Assembly (NCBI RefSeq): GCF_037414475.1
Contig: NZ_CP147913.1
Coordinates: 8,938,501-9,002,500 of the forward strand
Direction: 5' to 3'
DNA length: 64,000 bases
Origin: Myxococcus stipitatus
GTDB taxonomy: Bacteria > Myxococcota > Myxococcia > Myxococcales > Myxococcaceae
The translations under genes were made by a program, and so were the position numbers. Of the stretch, positions 44,259 to 52,386 are shown piece by piece. The notes below the pieces were generated by a model. That model saw only the letters and a list, made by a program, of their open reading frames with translations, made no database searches and was not told the origin of the DNA. Position 1 is the first letter of the stretch. Each line of letters begins with the position of its first letter.

Positions 44259-44579
44259 TCAGAGGGTGAGGATGTCCTCGGGGGTGTAGTACGGCTGACT
44301 GCTCGCCGCGCCGGTGGCCACGCCGAAGTAACGGAACATCCGCTCGTGATGGGCGGCCAGGCCGCGCAGCGTCACGGAACATTCGATGCTCCGCGTCAGC
44401 ACCCCCACCGCGCTGTCCTTGAACTCGCGCAGGTGGGTGAAGTCGAGCACCACGGGGTGACCCCGCAAGGCTTCCAACGACGTCTGCACCTGCAGCGCCG
44501 TCTTGCCGTCCAATACCCCTTCCAGCCGCAAGGTGATTCGGCCTGCGACGTCCTCGCGGTGGATCTGCAATCCCGCCAT
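44259..44579 (-). CDS. STAS-domain protein (anti-sigma antagonist-like)
   Basis: This 106-residue single STAS domain begins at MAGLQIHREDVAGRITLRLE, then GVLDGKTALQVQTSLEALRG and VVLDFTHLREFKDSAVGVLT, the beta-strand and loop where anti-sigma antagonists carry the phosphorylatable Ser/Thr; here the loop reads FKDSAVG, so S of KDS is the candidate site. The C-terminus (MFRYFGVATG) matches the usual closing helix. No anti-sigma kinase or phosphatase gene is adjacent. The chosen start follows GGGGAG; upstream codons are GC-rich filler. It may belong with the downstream moxR operon, but the 86-bp gap leaves this open. Confidence 0.75.
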   Translation of the reverse strand: MAGLQIHREDVAGRITLRLEGVLDGKTALQVQTSLEALRGHPVVLDFTHLREFKDSAVGVLTRSIECSVTLRGLAAHHERMFRYFGVATGAASSQPYYTPEDILTL

Positions 44580-44805
44580 TGTTGTGCTCTCCCCGTGGCT
44601 GCCGTGTGCACGCCGTGCCCCGGACCTGGGCCTGGCGGCAGGAGCACGTTTCGGACCAGGTTCGCGGCGGCGGAAACCCATGGAATGTCCAGGGGCTCCG
44701 AAGCCGGGCGCGAACAGTGCCTTGGGAGAGGCCGGAATTTCAGCCTCCACGCTGCAACAACTTCACGACTGTCAGGTGACGGGCGGCGCGGTTGTCGCCC
44801 ATTCA

Positions 44806-45543
44806 TCACCCCTCGCGGCCGGCCGTCTTCTGCTGCTCCACCGCCGTGAGCGCTCGCGCCTGCTGGGCCTTCAGCTTGCGGAACTCCTTCACCACCTTGG
44901 TGGGGTAGCCCGCGATGAACCGGGAGCGGGCCTCCTTCTTCGCCAGGATGCGCCGGGCCTGTCCCGGCCCCGCGTTGTAGGCGACCAGGGCCTTCTCCAC
45001 CGTGCCGAAGCGCTCGATGAGCTCCGCCAGGTACGCGGTCCCCAGGGCCACGTTCGTCTCCGCGTCGAACAGGTTCGTCTTGCGGCCCAGCTCGAAGCCG
45101 GCCTTGTCCGCCAGCCACGTCCCCGTCTCAGGCATCACCTGCATCAAGCCCATGGCCCCCACATGGGACACCGCGTAGTTGTTGAAGGAGCTCTCGCAAC
45201 GGATGACGGCGACGACCAGCATCGGGTCGACGTTGTTGCGCTGGGCCTCGCGGAGGATGGCCACCGACAGCCGGCGCTGCTGGTGCTCCGGCAACCCCGA
45301 CGCCTTCACGTGCTCCGCCACCCCCAGGCGCTCCGCCTCCCCATACATGGCCTCGTCTTCGTAGGCCTGGAGCTTCATGCGCGCCAGACTCAGCTCCGCC
45401 TCGGCCTGGGCCAATCGGACGCGAAGTTGGGTCATCTCTGCGGGCTCCCCCAGGGACTCCATGGGCACCTGCGCCGGGAAGGCACTCACTCCCCCACCTA
45501 TGAGCATCGCCGCCGCTGCCACCGCCACCGTCAAGCCCCTCAT
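44806..45543 (-). CDS. Exported lytic transglycosylase (SLT domain)
   Basis: This 245-residue periplasmic enzyme has a signal peptide (MRGLTVAVAAAAMLIGGGVSA), a heptad-like coiled coil (about 37-65), and an SLT domain with the catalytic glutamate E117 in IRCESSFNN. GAMGLMQVMPETG and VAYNAGPGQARRIL complete the goose-type lysozyme fold. It cleaves peptidoglycan between MurNAc and GlcNAc. AGGAGGGCGGG before ATG 45543 sets the start. Unlike the Slt70-like enzyme near 15 kb it has no TPR superhelix, so it probably has a different cutting context. It is a single gene in an otherwise unrelated stretch. Confidence 0.88.
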   Translation of the reverse strand: MRGLTVAVAAAAMLIGGGVSAFPAQVPMESLGEPAEMTQLRVRLAQAEAELSLARMKLQAYEDEAMYGEAERLGVAEHVKASGLPEHQQRRLSVAILREAQRNNVDPMLVVAVIRCESSFNNYAVSHVGAMGLMQVMPETGTWLADKAGFELGRKTNLFDAETNVALGTAYLAELIERFGTVEKALVAYNAGPGQARRILAKKEARSRFIAGYPTKVVKEFRKLKAQQARALTAVEQQKTAGREG

Positions 45544-45764
45544 CCCGCCCTCCTGGCACCCCGTGCCGCCACGCCCATGGCGCCGGGTGTTCATCCGGCT
45601 CCAACGAGGGAGCACCCAAGCAGACGGCATGCCAGTTCGCCCGCGGGTGTGGGGGGAGTGTGCCTCCTTAGATCCACGGCCGCGGCAACATCCCGGCTCG
45701 CCAAGCGACCGCACGCGGGCCAGAAAAAATGCCCGGAAGTGGGAACCGGGCTTCCTGTGAAAAA

Positions 45765-45780
45765 CACCGGGTTGCCGGTG
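45765..45780. repeat. Inverted repeat upstream of the small membrane protein gene
   Basis: CACCGG-GTTG-CCGGTG is a perfect 6-bp inverted repeat 57 bp before the GTG start at 45838, in a 294-bp intergenic stretch. A looser repeat, CCCGG...CCGGG, lies at about 45732-45750. Either could be an operator; no regulator is known. Confidence 0.35.
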
Positions 45781-45837
45781 GGAAGCCACGTTCCTAGGTT
45801 GGGCCCGTTGCGCCACGGGCGAGGGGAGGTGGGTCGC

Positions 45838-45996
45838 GTGTATTGGACGATGGGGATGATCCTTCTGGTGTTGTGGTGCCTGGGACTGACGGCGGGTTCC
45901 ACCGAGGGCGACTGGATTCACCTGTTCCTGCTCTTCGCGCTGGTGGCCCTCGTGCTGGGCGTGGTGTCGCGGGGGCGCCGGGCGGCGGCGACATGA
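45838..45996 (+). CDS. Small two-helix membrane protein, lmo0937/DUF5670 family
   Basis: This 52-residue protein starts VYWTMGMILLVLWCLGLTAG and continues with a second hydrophobic segment (WIHLFLLFALVALVLGVV) and a basic end (SRGRRAAAT). The W-x(3)-LLVLWxLG pattern and the two helices match the lmo0937/DUF5670 family, tiny stress-associated membrane proteins of unknown function. GGAGGT lies 8 nt before GTG 45838. Its TGA overlaps the following ATG, so it is translationally coupled to a zinc-ribbon protein. It is too short for many gene finders. Confidence 0.72.
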   Translation: MYWTMGMILLVLWCLGLTAGSTEGDWIHLFLLFALVALVLGVVSRGRRAAAT

Positions 45997-46559
45997 GCGG
46001 CGGAGGACTGGAGGCGGAGGGCGTGGAGTTGCCCCGGGACACCGCGGGCTTCACGCGCCGCGAGTGCCCTGGCTGTCTGCGCCCCTTCAAGACCCGGCCG
46101 GGCCCGCATGACGCCCGGGCGCTGCTCCACAAGCTTCAGGCGTTCTTCGTGCTGGAGAACGCCCACGAGGGCGAGGAAGGGTTGCCCGTCTGGCGCTGCC
46201 CCTACTGTGGCCATCGCGCGGGGGCCGACGCGTTCCTCACGCCCGCGCAGCAGACCCACCTGGAGTCCGTGGCGCGCGCGTGGGGCAACCACGTCCGCTA
46301 CGAGCAGCTCTCACACGTCACCCGCACCTTGTCGCTCAACCCGAGGCCGACGTTCGTCGCGGTGGCGCCCGAGTCATTGCCCGGTCCCATGGACCCGGAG
46401 CCGGACGAGCTCCTGCGCGTGATTCCCATGCTCTGCTGCGGCGAGGACGTGAAGCTGCTGTGGGATTGGGACCAGCTCATCTTCTGCCCCCGCTGTGGCG
46501 CGCGGCATGGGGGACTGAGCGGCCGGCAACAGGTCCACCTGGAGCTCATCCCGGAATAG
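45993..46559 (+). CDS. Multi zinc-ribbon protein, function unknown
   Basis: This 188-residue soluble protein has four CxxC-type knuckles: ECPGCLRPF (about residue 23), RCPYCGHRAG (about 69), MLCCGEDVK (about 148) and FCPRCGARHG (about 165), which could bind two zinc ions. Between them is a helical segment including HLESVARAWGNHVRYEQLSH. I do not recognise a family; nucleic-acid or protein binding is the usual role of such ribbons. ATG 45993 overlaps the preceding stop by 4 bp, tying it to the small membrane protein. HupE follows after 50 bp. Confidence 0.7.
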   Translation: MSGGGLEAEGVELPRDTAGFTRRECPGCLRPFKTRPGPHDARALLHKLQAFFVLENAHEGEEGLPVWRCPYCGHRAGADAFLTPAQQTHLESVARAWGNHVRYEQLSHVTRTLSLNPRPTFVAVAPESLPGPMDPEPDELLRVIPMLCCGEDVKLLWDWDQLIFCPRCGARHGGLSGRQQVHLELIPE

Positions 46560-46609
46560 CCGGCCGGGGTGGACGCGGGCCCTCGAGGACGGCAGGCTCG
46601 CGCGCCACC

Positions 46610-47689
46610 ATGACGAAGGTCCCTTGGAGCGGGCTGCTCGCGGGCATCCTCGTGCTCGCCGCGAGCGCCGCCTCCGCGCACGACGCGGACATCCTCTACA
46701 CGCAGGTGCGCCGGGCCGGTCCCGCGTCGCCCGAGGTGCGGCAGGTCCTGACGATGACCGCGTCCGCGCTGGGCCTGCTCGTCCCGGCGGACGCGGATGG
46801 AAATGGAACCGTGTCTCAAGCGGACCTGGACCTGCGCCGCGCCGCATTGGAGGTGGGGGTGTGGGACGCGATGCCGCTCACCGCGGGCGGCCAGCCCTGC
46901 ACGCGCACGTCCCACGCCGCGCTCGTCCTGCAGACCTTCGTGGAGCTGTCGGCCACCTTCTCCTGCCCGGAGGGGGCGCTCGGCCAGCGCTACACCCTGC
47001 TGTCGCTCCTCCCCGCGGGCTACCGGGTCATCCTGGGCAGCGTGGCGGAAGGGGAGATGCCCGGCGCGCTCTTCGCGGACGCCGCGCAGCCGTCACTCTC
47101 CATTCCGGGTCCCGGCGAAACCACCCCATCGCCGGTGAGTGGCTTCGTGGGCTGGGTGGGGTTGGGAATGCGCCACATCTTCGAGGGCGTGGACCACCTG
47201 GCCTTCCTGCTGGCGGTGCTGCTGGTGGGGGGCGGGCTCAAGCGCGTGCTGCTCCTGGTGACGTCCTTCACCGTGGCGCACTCGCTCACGCTGGGGGCCA
47301 CGGCGCTGGGGTGGATTGTCCTGGACGCGGAGCGCGGGCGCTGGGTGGAGGCCGCCATCGCCGCGTCCATCATCTACGTGGCGGTGGAGAACCTGGTGCT
47401 GCGCGAGCACCGCCACCGCGCGCTCATCACCTTCCTCTTCGGCCTGGTGCACGGCTTTGGCTTCGCGAGCGTGCTGGCGGGCTATGGCCTGGGAGACTCG
47501 GTGGCGAAGGGGCTGCTGGGCTTCAACCTGGGCGTGGAGCTGGGGCAGGCGCTGGTGGTCATCGTGTTGCTACCGCCACTGCGCATGCTTCAGCGCCGGC
47601 CCGCCGTGCACATCCGGGTGGTGCGAGTGTTGTCCGTGTGCATCCTCGCAGCTGGTGGGTACTGGATGGTCGAGCGGGCACTCGGTTGA
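46610..47689 (+). CDS. HupE/UreJ-like membrane protein
   Basis: This 359-residue protein has a signal peptide (ending ASAASAHD), a periplasmic N-terminal half (about 25-185) with an EF-hand-like PADADGNGTVSQADLD loop, and a C-terminal HupE/UreJ_2 domain with about six helices. The conserved histidines of the metal-transport core are visible: MRHIFEGVDHLAF, TSFTVAHSLTLG and FGLVHGFGFASVLAG. HupE and UreJ are linked to nickel transport; this fused periplasmic form is common in myxobacteria and its cargo is unknown. No hydrogenase or urease gene is adjacent. Confidence 0.85.
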   Translation: MTKVPWSGLLAGILVLAASAASAHDADILYTQVRRAGPASPEVRQVLTMTASALGLLVPADADGNGTVSQADLDLRRAALEVGVWDAMPLTAGGQPCTRTSHAALVLQTFVELSATFSCPEGALGQRYTLLSLLPAGYRVILGSVAEGEMPGALFADAAQPSLSIPGPGETTPSPVSGFVGWVGLGMRHIFEGVDHLAFLLAVLLVGGGLKRVLLLVTSFTVAHSLTLGATALGWIVLDAERGRWVEAAIAASIIYVAVENLVLREHRHRALITFLFGLVHGFGFASVLAGYGLGDSVAKGLLGFNLGVELGQALVVIVLLPPLRMLQRRPAVHIRVVRVLSVCILAAGGYWMVERALG

Positions 47690-47747
47690 ATATGGCGGCA
47701 CCCGTCCCTACGTTGATCTCGAAGAGGGTAGGGATCGGGGGACGTAG

Positions 47748-48221
47748 ATGGGTGCGAGGCATACCCGGCTGGCCGCGGCACTGGCGGCCGCGTGGGAGGC
47801 GGAGGTCGTCTCCGCCCGACGGATGACGATGCTCGCCGAGCGAATCATGGACGCGAGAGTCCGCGCGAGGCTCATGGTGCTCGCCGCGTTCTGCCGCGCG
47901 CACGCCTCGCGGCTGCTCGCGCGGCTGGCCGCGCTGGGGCGGGGACCGCTGCCCGTGCCCCCCGAGGAGATCGAACTGGACGCGGACACGCTCCTGGAGC
48001 TGCGGCGGGAGGGCGCCTTCGCCCGGGCATCGGCCGCGCGGTATGAGACGACCGCGGAGCTGGCCCGCCAGCAGGCGGACCTGTCCTCCGCGTGGGTCTG
48101 CGAGCTCAACCGGACCGAGGAGCAGGACCGCGCCCGGGAGCTGCTCGCCCTGGCCGAGGGCGCCCTGGCTTCGACCGCCATGGTGAGCTCTCCCGCGGCC
48201 GCCGCGCCCGCCGACCCCTGA
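47748..48221 (+). CDS. All-helical hypothetical protein (possible four-helix bundle)
   Basis: This 157-residue cytoplasmic protein is predicted entirely helical and rich in Ala, Arg and Glu. It contains helices such as AAALAAAWEAEVVSARRMTM, RARLMVLAAFCRAHASRLLA and ASAARYETTAELARQQADLS. The length and helix order would fit a ferritin-like four-helix bundle, but I cannot see a convincing ExxH di-iron motif. No family is recognised. It lies 58 bp after the HupE-like gene and 65 bp before a coiled-coil gene on the same strand, so the three could share a transcript. Confidence 0.55.
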   Translation: MGARHTRLAAALAAAWEAEVVSARRMTMLAERIMDARVRARLMVLAAFCRAHASRLLARLAALGRGPLPVPPEEIELDADTLLELRREGAFARASAARYETTAELARQQADLSSAWVCELNRTEEQDRARELLALAEGALASTAMVSSPAAAAPADP

Positions 48222-48286
48222 AAACACGCGCCGGAGGCTTGCTCTCCCGGTGACAGTCCGGGCCGCTTGGGCGTACAAACCCGCCC

Positions 48287-49057
48287 ATGGCGAAGGAGAG
48301 CTACGACGACCTCATCTTTCAGCTCGGCGACCTCGCCCGGGACAGGCTCCCGGGCAAGCCGAACTGCCCCCGTTCCATGGACCGCGTCTACAAGGCGGAG
48401 GAAGCGGTGGTGGCGCGCCGCGAGGAACTGGCGGGGCTCGAGCAGGAGATGAACGACGAGGACGCCGCCTACCAGGGGTTCCAGGACGAACAGGCGGGGG
48501 AGAAGGTCGGCCTGTCAGCCACCGTCCGGAAGTGGAAGAAGGCGGTGGATGCCATCGACGGCAAGGTGAAGGAGCTCCGCAAGACGCTGGCCACCCGGCG
48601 CGCGGAACTCCGCTATGCCCAGGAGGGCCTCGGCAAGCTCGAGAAGAAGATCGAGGACATGGAGCTGACGCGGCAGGACCCCGCCCGCATCGACGTCGCG
48701 CGCACCAACCTCAAGAAGAACCGGCTGGCCCAGATGCGGCTCGGACGGGAGGTCGAGGACCTGGAGGCCCGTCTGGCCACCGCCCTCACGCCCGAACCCG
48801 GTCAGCCCGGCGCCCCCGGCATCCTGGCGCACAAGCGCATCCTGGAGATGGAGGATGAGGCCGAGGCCCGCCTGGCCGAGCATGATCAGCGCATGGCGGA
48901 TCTGGATCAGGCCATCGCGAACATGGAGGAACAGGTGAAGGCCGCCGAGGATTATCTGGACCAGGCGCTGTTCCTGCTCGGGGAAGACGTGTACTCTCAG
49001 CGCATCGGTGATGCGCAACTCGCGGCGTTCTATCCGCGGCTTGATCGCGCACAGTGA
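48287..49057 (+). CDS. Coiled-coil hypothetical protein
   Basis: This 256-residue soluble protein is dominated by long heptad-rich helices. The main ones are about 35-75 (YKAEEAVVARREELAGLEQE), 90-160 and 185-235 (DEAEARLAEHDQRMADLDQA), separated by a short Pro/Gly turn (TPEPGQPGAPG). The N-terminus is SYDDLIFQLGDLARDRLPGK. It looks like an antiparallel coiled-coil scaffold. I do not recognise a family or enzymatic site. The gene ends just before the promoter of rplC and is probably unrelated to it. Confidence 0.65.
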   Translation: MAKESYDDLIFQLGDLARDRLPGKPNCPRSMDRVYKAEEAVVARREELAGLEQEMNDEDAAYQGFQDEQAGEKVGLSATVRKWKKAVDAIDGKVKELRKTLATRRAELRYAQEGLGKLEKKIEDMELTRQDPARIDVARTNLKKNRLAQMRLGREVEDLEARLATALTPEPGQPGAPGILAHKRILEMEDEAEARLAEHDQRMADLDQAIANMEEQVKAAEDYLDQALFLLGEDVYSQRIGDAQLAAFYPRLDRAQ

Positions 49058-49079
49058 GGCGGCCTGCCGCCCGTAGTGC

Positions 49080-49107
49080 TTGACGTGAGGGGCGTGTCTG
49101 CTACATT
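49080..49107 (+). promoter_or_regulatory. Sigma-70-type promoter for rplC
   Basis: TTGACG (49080-49085) and TACATT (49102-49107) are separated by 16 bp, a good housekeeping promoter match in this GC-rich genome. Transcription would begin near 49114, giving an approximately 90-nt leader with an A/T-rich stretch (TTGATTTTATTGGGTTTTT, about 49152-49170) before the GAGGAC ribosome-binding site. Confidence 0.6.
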
Positions 49108-49204
49108 GCGCCGCTTCCTGGGGACCGCAGGGTAGTTCGCGGGCCAGATCATTGATTTTATTGGGTTTTTCCGCGCCTACGCGCGCTGGCAGTGTGAGGA
49201 CGAC

Positions 49205-49879
49205 GTGAAGGGTCTGATTGGCAAGAAGATCGGGATGACCCAGGTGTTCAACGACGAGGGCAACCTCGTTCCCGTGACGGTCATCGACGTGAGCACCTGC
49301 CAGGTCGTGGGCAAGCGTACCCCGGAGAAGGATCAGTACTCCGCGGTCACCCTGGGCTTTGGTGAGATTCGCGAGAAGATTCTGAACAAGTGTGAGCGGG
49401 GCTTCTTCAAGAAGAACAATGTCCCGTTCCGTCGCCACGTGAAGGAGTTCCGCGTCACGGTGGAGGAGTCCAGCTCCTTCAATGTGGGCGACGCCGTCAA
49501 GGCGGACCTGTTCTCCAAGGGCCAGCTCGTGGACGTCACGGGCGTGACCAAGGGTCGCGGCTTCTCCGGCGTCATGCGCCGCTGGAGCTTCAAGGGTTCG
49601 CAGACGAAGACGCACGGTACGCACGAGTATCAGCGTCACCCGGGCGCCATCGGTCAGCGTAAGACGCCTGGCCGTACGTACCCCAACAAGAAGATGCCCG
49701 GTCACTACGGCGTGGAGCAGGTCACCACCCAGAACCTGACGGTCATCGACGTGGACACGGAGAAGGGCCTCGTCCTGGTCAAGGGCGCTGTCCCCGGCCA
49801 CAACAACGGCATCGTGTTCCTCCGTCCCAGCGTGAAGGTCGCGCTGCGCGAGCAGCACAAGGCCGCCAAGCGCGCCTGA
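49205..49879 (+). CDS. rplC: 50S ribosomal protein L3, free-standing gene
   Basis: L3 (uL3) binds 23S rRNA early in 50S assembly and reaches the peptidyl-transferase centre. The 224 residues match the whole family: KGLIGKKIGMTQVFNDEGNL at the start, VDVTGVTKGRGFSGVMRRW, then the extended loop HPGAIGQRKTPGRTYPNKKM with the methylatable Gln kept (GQRKTPG), and LVLVKGAVPGHNNG at the end. GTG 49205 is preceded by GAGGAC. In most bacteria rplC is second in the S10 operon, before rplD; here it has its own promoter and is followed by two terminators. It may be a relocated sole copy or a second copy. Confidence 0.93.
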   Translation: MKGLIGKKIGMTQVFNDEGNLVPVTVIDVSTCQVVGKRTPEKDQYSAVTLGFGEIREKILNKCERGFFKKNNVPFRRHVKEFRVTVEESSSFNVGDAVKADLFSKGQLVDVTGVTKGRGFSGVMRRWSFKGSQTKTHGTHEYQRHPGAIGQRKTPGRTYPNKKMPGHYGVEQVTTQNLTVIDVDTEKGLVLVKGAVPGHNNGIVFLRPSVKVALREQHKAAKRA

Positions 49880-49888
49880 TCCGCTGTC

Positions 49889-49913
49889 GAGGGGCTTCCT
49901 TCGGGAAGCCCTC
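49889..49913 (+). terminator. UUCG-loop hairpin after rplC
   Basis: GAGGGGCTTCC and GGAAGCCCTC pair with one bulged base around a TTCG tetraloop (49900-49903), 9 bp after the rplC stop. It is very stable and probably protects the 3' end or assists termination. Confidence 0.6.
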
Positions 49914-49918
49914 GTGAG

Positions 49919-49974
49919 ACGCCCCGCTTCCGGGCCCGATTCGTTCGGGCATCCGGGCGGGGCGTTTGCTTTTT
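49919..49974 (+). terminator. Strong intrinsic terminator of rplC
   Basis: ACGCCCCGC (49919-49927) pairs with GCGGGGCGT (49957-49965), with a further inner CCGG/CCGG and CCCGA/TCGGG stem. TTTGCTTTTT follows (49965-49974), a clear T-tract that is rare in this genome. It insulates the glt genes downstream from the rplC promoter. Confidence 0.85.
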
Positions 49975-50278
49975 CCGGGTTGAAGTCGGGAGTCACGCGG
50001 GTGGGTATGAGTGTGCCCAGGGTGGAGACGCCCTGAGGTGGACCCTGCCCGGGCATGGGCATTCGCGGTCCGGGAAACGTTGACCGGTGGGCGGCGCGGG
50101 AGCTTGCAGGGGGAAAAGAGTTCCGCCTCTGGGGCCCCGTGGCTTGTCGTGAGTGGAAGGCGTGCGCACATGGATTCGCCACGAAGGGGCCTGCACGTGA
50201 GGTGGCAGGTGCCCGGGATGCGGGAGGCCGTTGACTCCCTCACACGGCGGCCCATGGGACTGGGGCCGGGCAGGAACC
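49975..50278 (+). other. Intergenic region expected to hold the glt promoter
   Basis: This 304-bp stretch lies between the rplC terminator and the first glt gene. A TTGACC hexamer (50080-50085) is present, but I see no convincing -10 at 16-18 bp. AGGAA just before 50279 is the ribosome-binding site. No lipoprotein gene such as gltK is present here. Frames crossing it look random. Confidence 0.4.
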
Positions 50279-51103
50279 ATGAACGCACGCACGCTTCGCG
50301 TTTTTGCTCCATTGATGATCTGCCTGACGGCCACGGGGGCCGCGGCTCAGGAGGCGGACGAGGCTGTCCTCGACAACGTCGTTGTCCGCAACCGGCTGTA
50401 TGAGCCGGGAGGGCACCTGGAGGCCTCGCTGGGGGTGGGGCTGCCGCTGCAGACGCACCTGACGGCGCACTACTTCTTCGACGCGGGGCTGGCCTACAAC
50501 GTCTTCAACACGTTGGCCGTCGAGGCGCGTGTGGGCTACGCGGCCAGCCGCCACACGGGGCTGGCGCGCTCCATCTCCGAGAGCTTCCTGGCGCGCGAGG
50601 ACAAGCGCGTCACGGACGAGCTGGAAGACCTCTGGCAGATGAACTTCCACGGGGTGGCGGGGGTTCGCTGGGCGCCCATCTACGGGAAGCTCAGCCTGGT
50701 CTCCGACTTGCCCGCGCACTTCCAGGCCTACGTCTGGGCGGGTGGAGGCGTGGGGAGCTTCAAGCGCAACTCCGTCATCCAGTGCTCGCAGGTGGTGAAC
50801 CGCGAGCTGGGCGTCTGTGACAACCGCACGGACCTGAATGACGCGGGCTCCGCGTCGGAGAACTACTGGGTGCGCGAGACACGCGTGGCGCCCATGGTGT
50901 CCGCGGCCGTGGGCTTCCGCTTCTTCATCCTCAACCGGCACGGACTGCGGCTGGAGCTGCGCGATTGGATCTTCCGGGACCAGTACCGCGTGAATCTGGT
51001 CCGCGATGACTGGGAGGCCGGCCGCGTGACGGGAGAGTCCGCGCGCAGTCCGGGGCTCACCCACCTGGTGCAGTTCGACCTTGGCTACACCTTCTCTTTC
51101 TAG
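50279..51103 (+). CDS. gltB: Gliding-motility outer-membrane beta-barrel, probable GltB
   Basis: This 274-residue protein has a signal peptide (MNARTLRVFAPLMICLTATGAAA), then an outer-membrane barrel of the myxobacterial OMP_myx_plus type. It has alternating aromatic strands such as HLEASLGVGLPLQTHLTAHY, FHGVAGVRWAPIYGKLSLV and FRFFILNRHGLRLELRDWIF, ending LVQFDLGYTFSF with a terminal Phe. AGGAA precedes ATG 50279. It sits 13 bp before a second barrel gene. In M. xanthus, as I recall, gltB and gltA encode the paired barrels of the gliding complex; the symbol rests on gene order and type, so GltA/GltB could be swapped. Confidence 0.72.
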   Translation: MNARTLRVFAPLMICLTATGAAAQEADEAVLDNVVVRNRLYEPGGHLEASLGVGLPLQTHLTAHYFFDAGLAYNVFNTLAVEARVGYAASRHTGLARSISESFLAREDKRVTDELEDLWQMNFHGVAGVRWAPIYGKLSLVSDLPAHFQAYVWAGGGVGSFKRNSVIQCSQVVNRELGVCDNRTDLNDAGSASENYWVRETRVAPMVSAAVGFRFFILNRHGLRLELRDWIFRDQYRVNLVRDDWEAGRVTGESARSPGLTHLVQFDLGYTFSF

Positions 51104-51116
51104 GGCTCGTCGAACC

Positions 51117-52355
51117 ATGCGACCGATTCTGTCCTTCGCGCTGCTCGTCGCGACGGCGGCCCAGGCCGCCCCGCGCTTTCCTCAACCCGAGAGGGTGCTC
51201 ACCCAGGTGGAGGGCATGCGGTCCGTGCCCGCGCCGGGCGCGGAAACCGCCGTGCCTCCTCCGCCCGCGCGTCCCGAGCCGAAGCCGGAGGTGCCTCGGG
51301 CACCGGCTTCGCGCCCCGAGCCCGTCGCGCCCACGGAGGCACCTGCCGTGGAGCCCGCGCTCGCGCCCATGGAGGACACCTCGCCCGCGTCAGAGGTGGT
51401 GGAGATGCCCGGGCACGCGCGCGAGGTGGCCGCGCCGGTGACACCCGACGACGCGCCGTTGGTGGCGTCGACGGACGAGGCGCCCCGCACCACGGATGCA
51501 CGGCAGCAGGAGTTGGTGAATGGCGCGCCGCTCTACAACCCGAACGTGTCGCTGCACATCGTCCAGAAGAAGCGCTTCGCGGACGAGAGCAAGCACGAGC
51601 TGGCGCTGTACCCGGCCGTCATCCAGGTGAATGGCAAGTACACCAATCACGCGGGCACGGCGCTGCACTACAGCTACCACCTGCAGGAGAACTTCGCGGT
51701 CCAGGTGACGGGCCAATACAACTGGCACACGAACGAGAGCGACTTCAACCTGGAGCTCATCGACAAGGTGCGCGAACAGGCGCAGGCGGCCTCGTCGCTG
51801 CTCCTGGTGTGGGGCGCGCAGGCGGGCGTGGAGGTGACGCCGCTGTACGGGAAGTTCGCGTTCCTCGACGACAAGCTGGCGCAGTTCAGCCTGGTGTTGA
51901 GCGGTGGCGCGGGCGTGGGCTCCACGCGGCACCTCATCCGCCCGGAGGTCTCCAACGAGGTGGATGGCAGGCGCTACACCGTGCCGGCGCGTTTTGGTGA
52001 CACGGGGACCAAGTTCCTCGGCTCCGTGGGTGGCGGCTTCCGGCTCCAGTTCGGCGAGTCGTATGCGCTGCGCCTGGAGGTGCGGGACCTCATCTACACG
52101 GCCCGCGTGGACAAGGTGGATGGCTGCAACCTGTCGGACTTCGAGGCGCTGGAGGCCGCGCGCACCAGCGGGCAGGACTTCGGCTCCCTGCAACTGAGCA
52201 GCAGTTGCAAGTACCAGAAGTTCGACGGCGTGGACCCCAAGACGAAGAAGAACTACCGCGAGGACATCATCCTGGGGCGGGACCTGGTGGCCGAACCCTC
52301 CTCGGACGTCCTCAACAACATCAGCTTCTACGCGGGCTTCTCGTTCCTCTTCTGA
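51117..52355 (+). CDS. gltA: Gliding-motility outer-membrane beta-barrel with Pro-rich extension, probable GltA
   Basis: This 412-residue exported protein has a signal peptide (MRPILSFALLVATAAQAA), then a Pro/Glu/Ala-rich segment (about 30-135) that probably spans periplasm or contacts peptidoglycan. A beta-barrel follows with strands such as AVQVTGQYNWHTNESDFNLE and LRLEVRDLIYTARVDKVDG, and ends ISFYAGFSFLF with a terminal Phe. Several segments parallel the preceding barrel (GVEVTPLYGKF versus GVRWAPIYGKL), so the two are paralogues. The cysteine pair in the late loop may form a disulfide. It lies 13 bp after gltB and 31 bp before the TPR gene, in one operon. Confidence 0.7.
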   Translation: MRPILSFALLVATAAQAAPRFPQPERVLTQVEGMRSVPAPGAETAVPPPPARPEPKPEVPRAPASRPEPVAPTEAPAVEPALAPMEDTSPASEVVEMPGHAREVAAPVTPDDAPLVASTDEAPRTTDARQQELVNGAPLYNPNVSLHIVQKKRFADESKHELALYPAVIQVNGKYTNHAGTALHYSYHLQENFAVQVTGQYNWHTNESDFNLELIDKVREQAQAASSLLLVWGAQAGVEVTPLYGKFAFLDDKLAQFSLVLSGGAGVGSTRHLIRPEVSNEVDGRRYTVPARFGDTGTKFLGSVGGGFRLQFGESYALRLEVRDLIYTARVDKVDGCNLSDFEALEAARTSGQDFGSLQLSSSCKYQKFDGVDPKTKKNYREDIILGRDLVAEPSSDVLNNISFYAGFSFLF

Positions 52356-52386
52356 GCGTGAGCGCGTCATGAGGGCACGATTCGCG

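Noticed and set aside
50080..50108. TTGACC plus TTGCAG as the glt promoter
   Set aside because: The -10 candidate is a poor match, so I do not claim a promoter here.
50011..50403. Possible gene for a gltK-like lipoprotein ahead of gltB
   Set aside because: The frame has no signal peptide or lipobox, a random-looking composition, and overlaps the gltB start.
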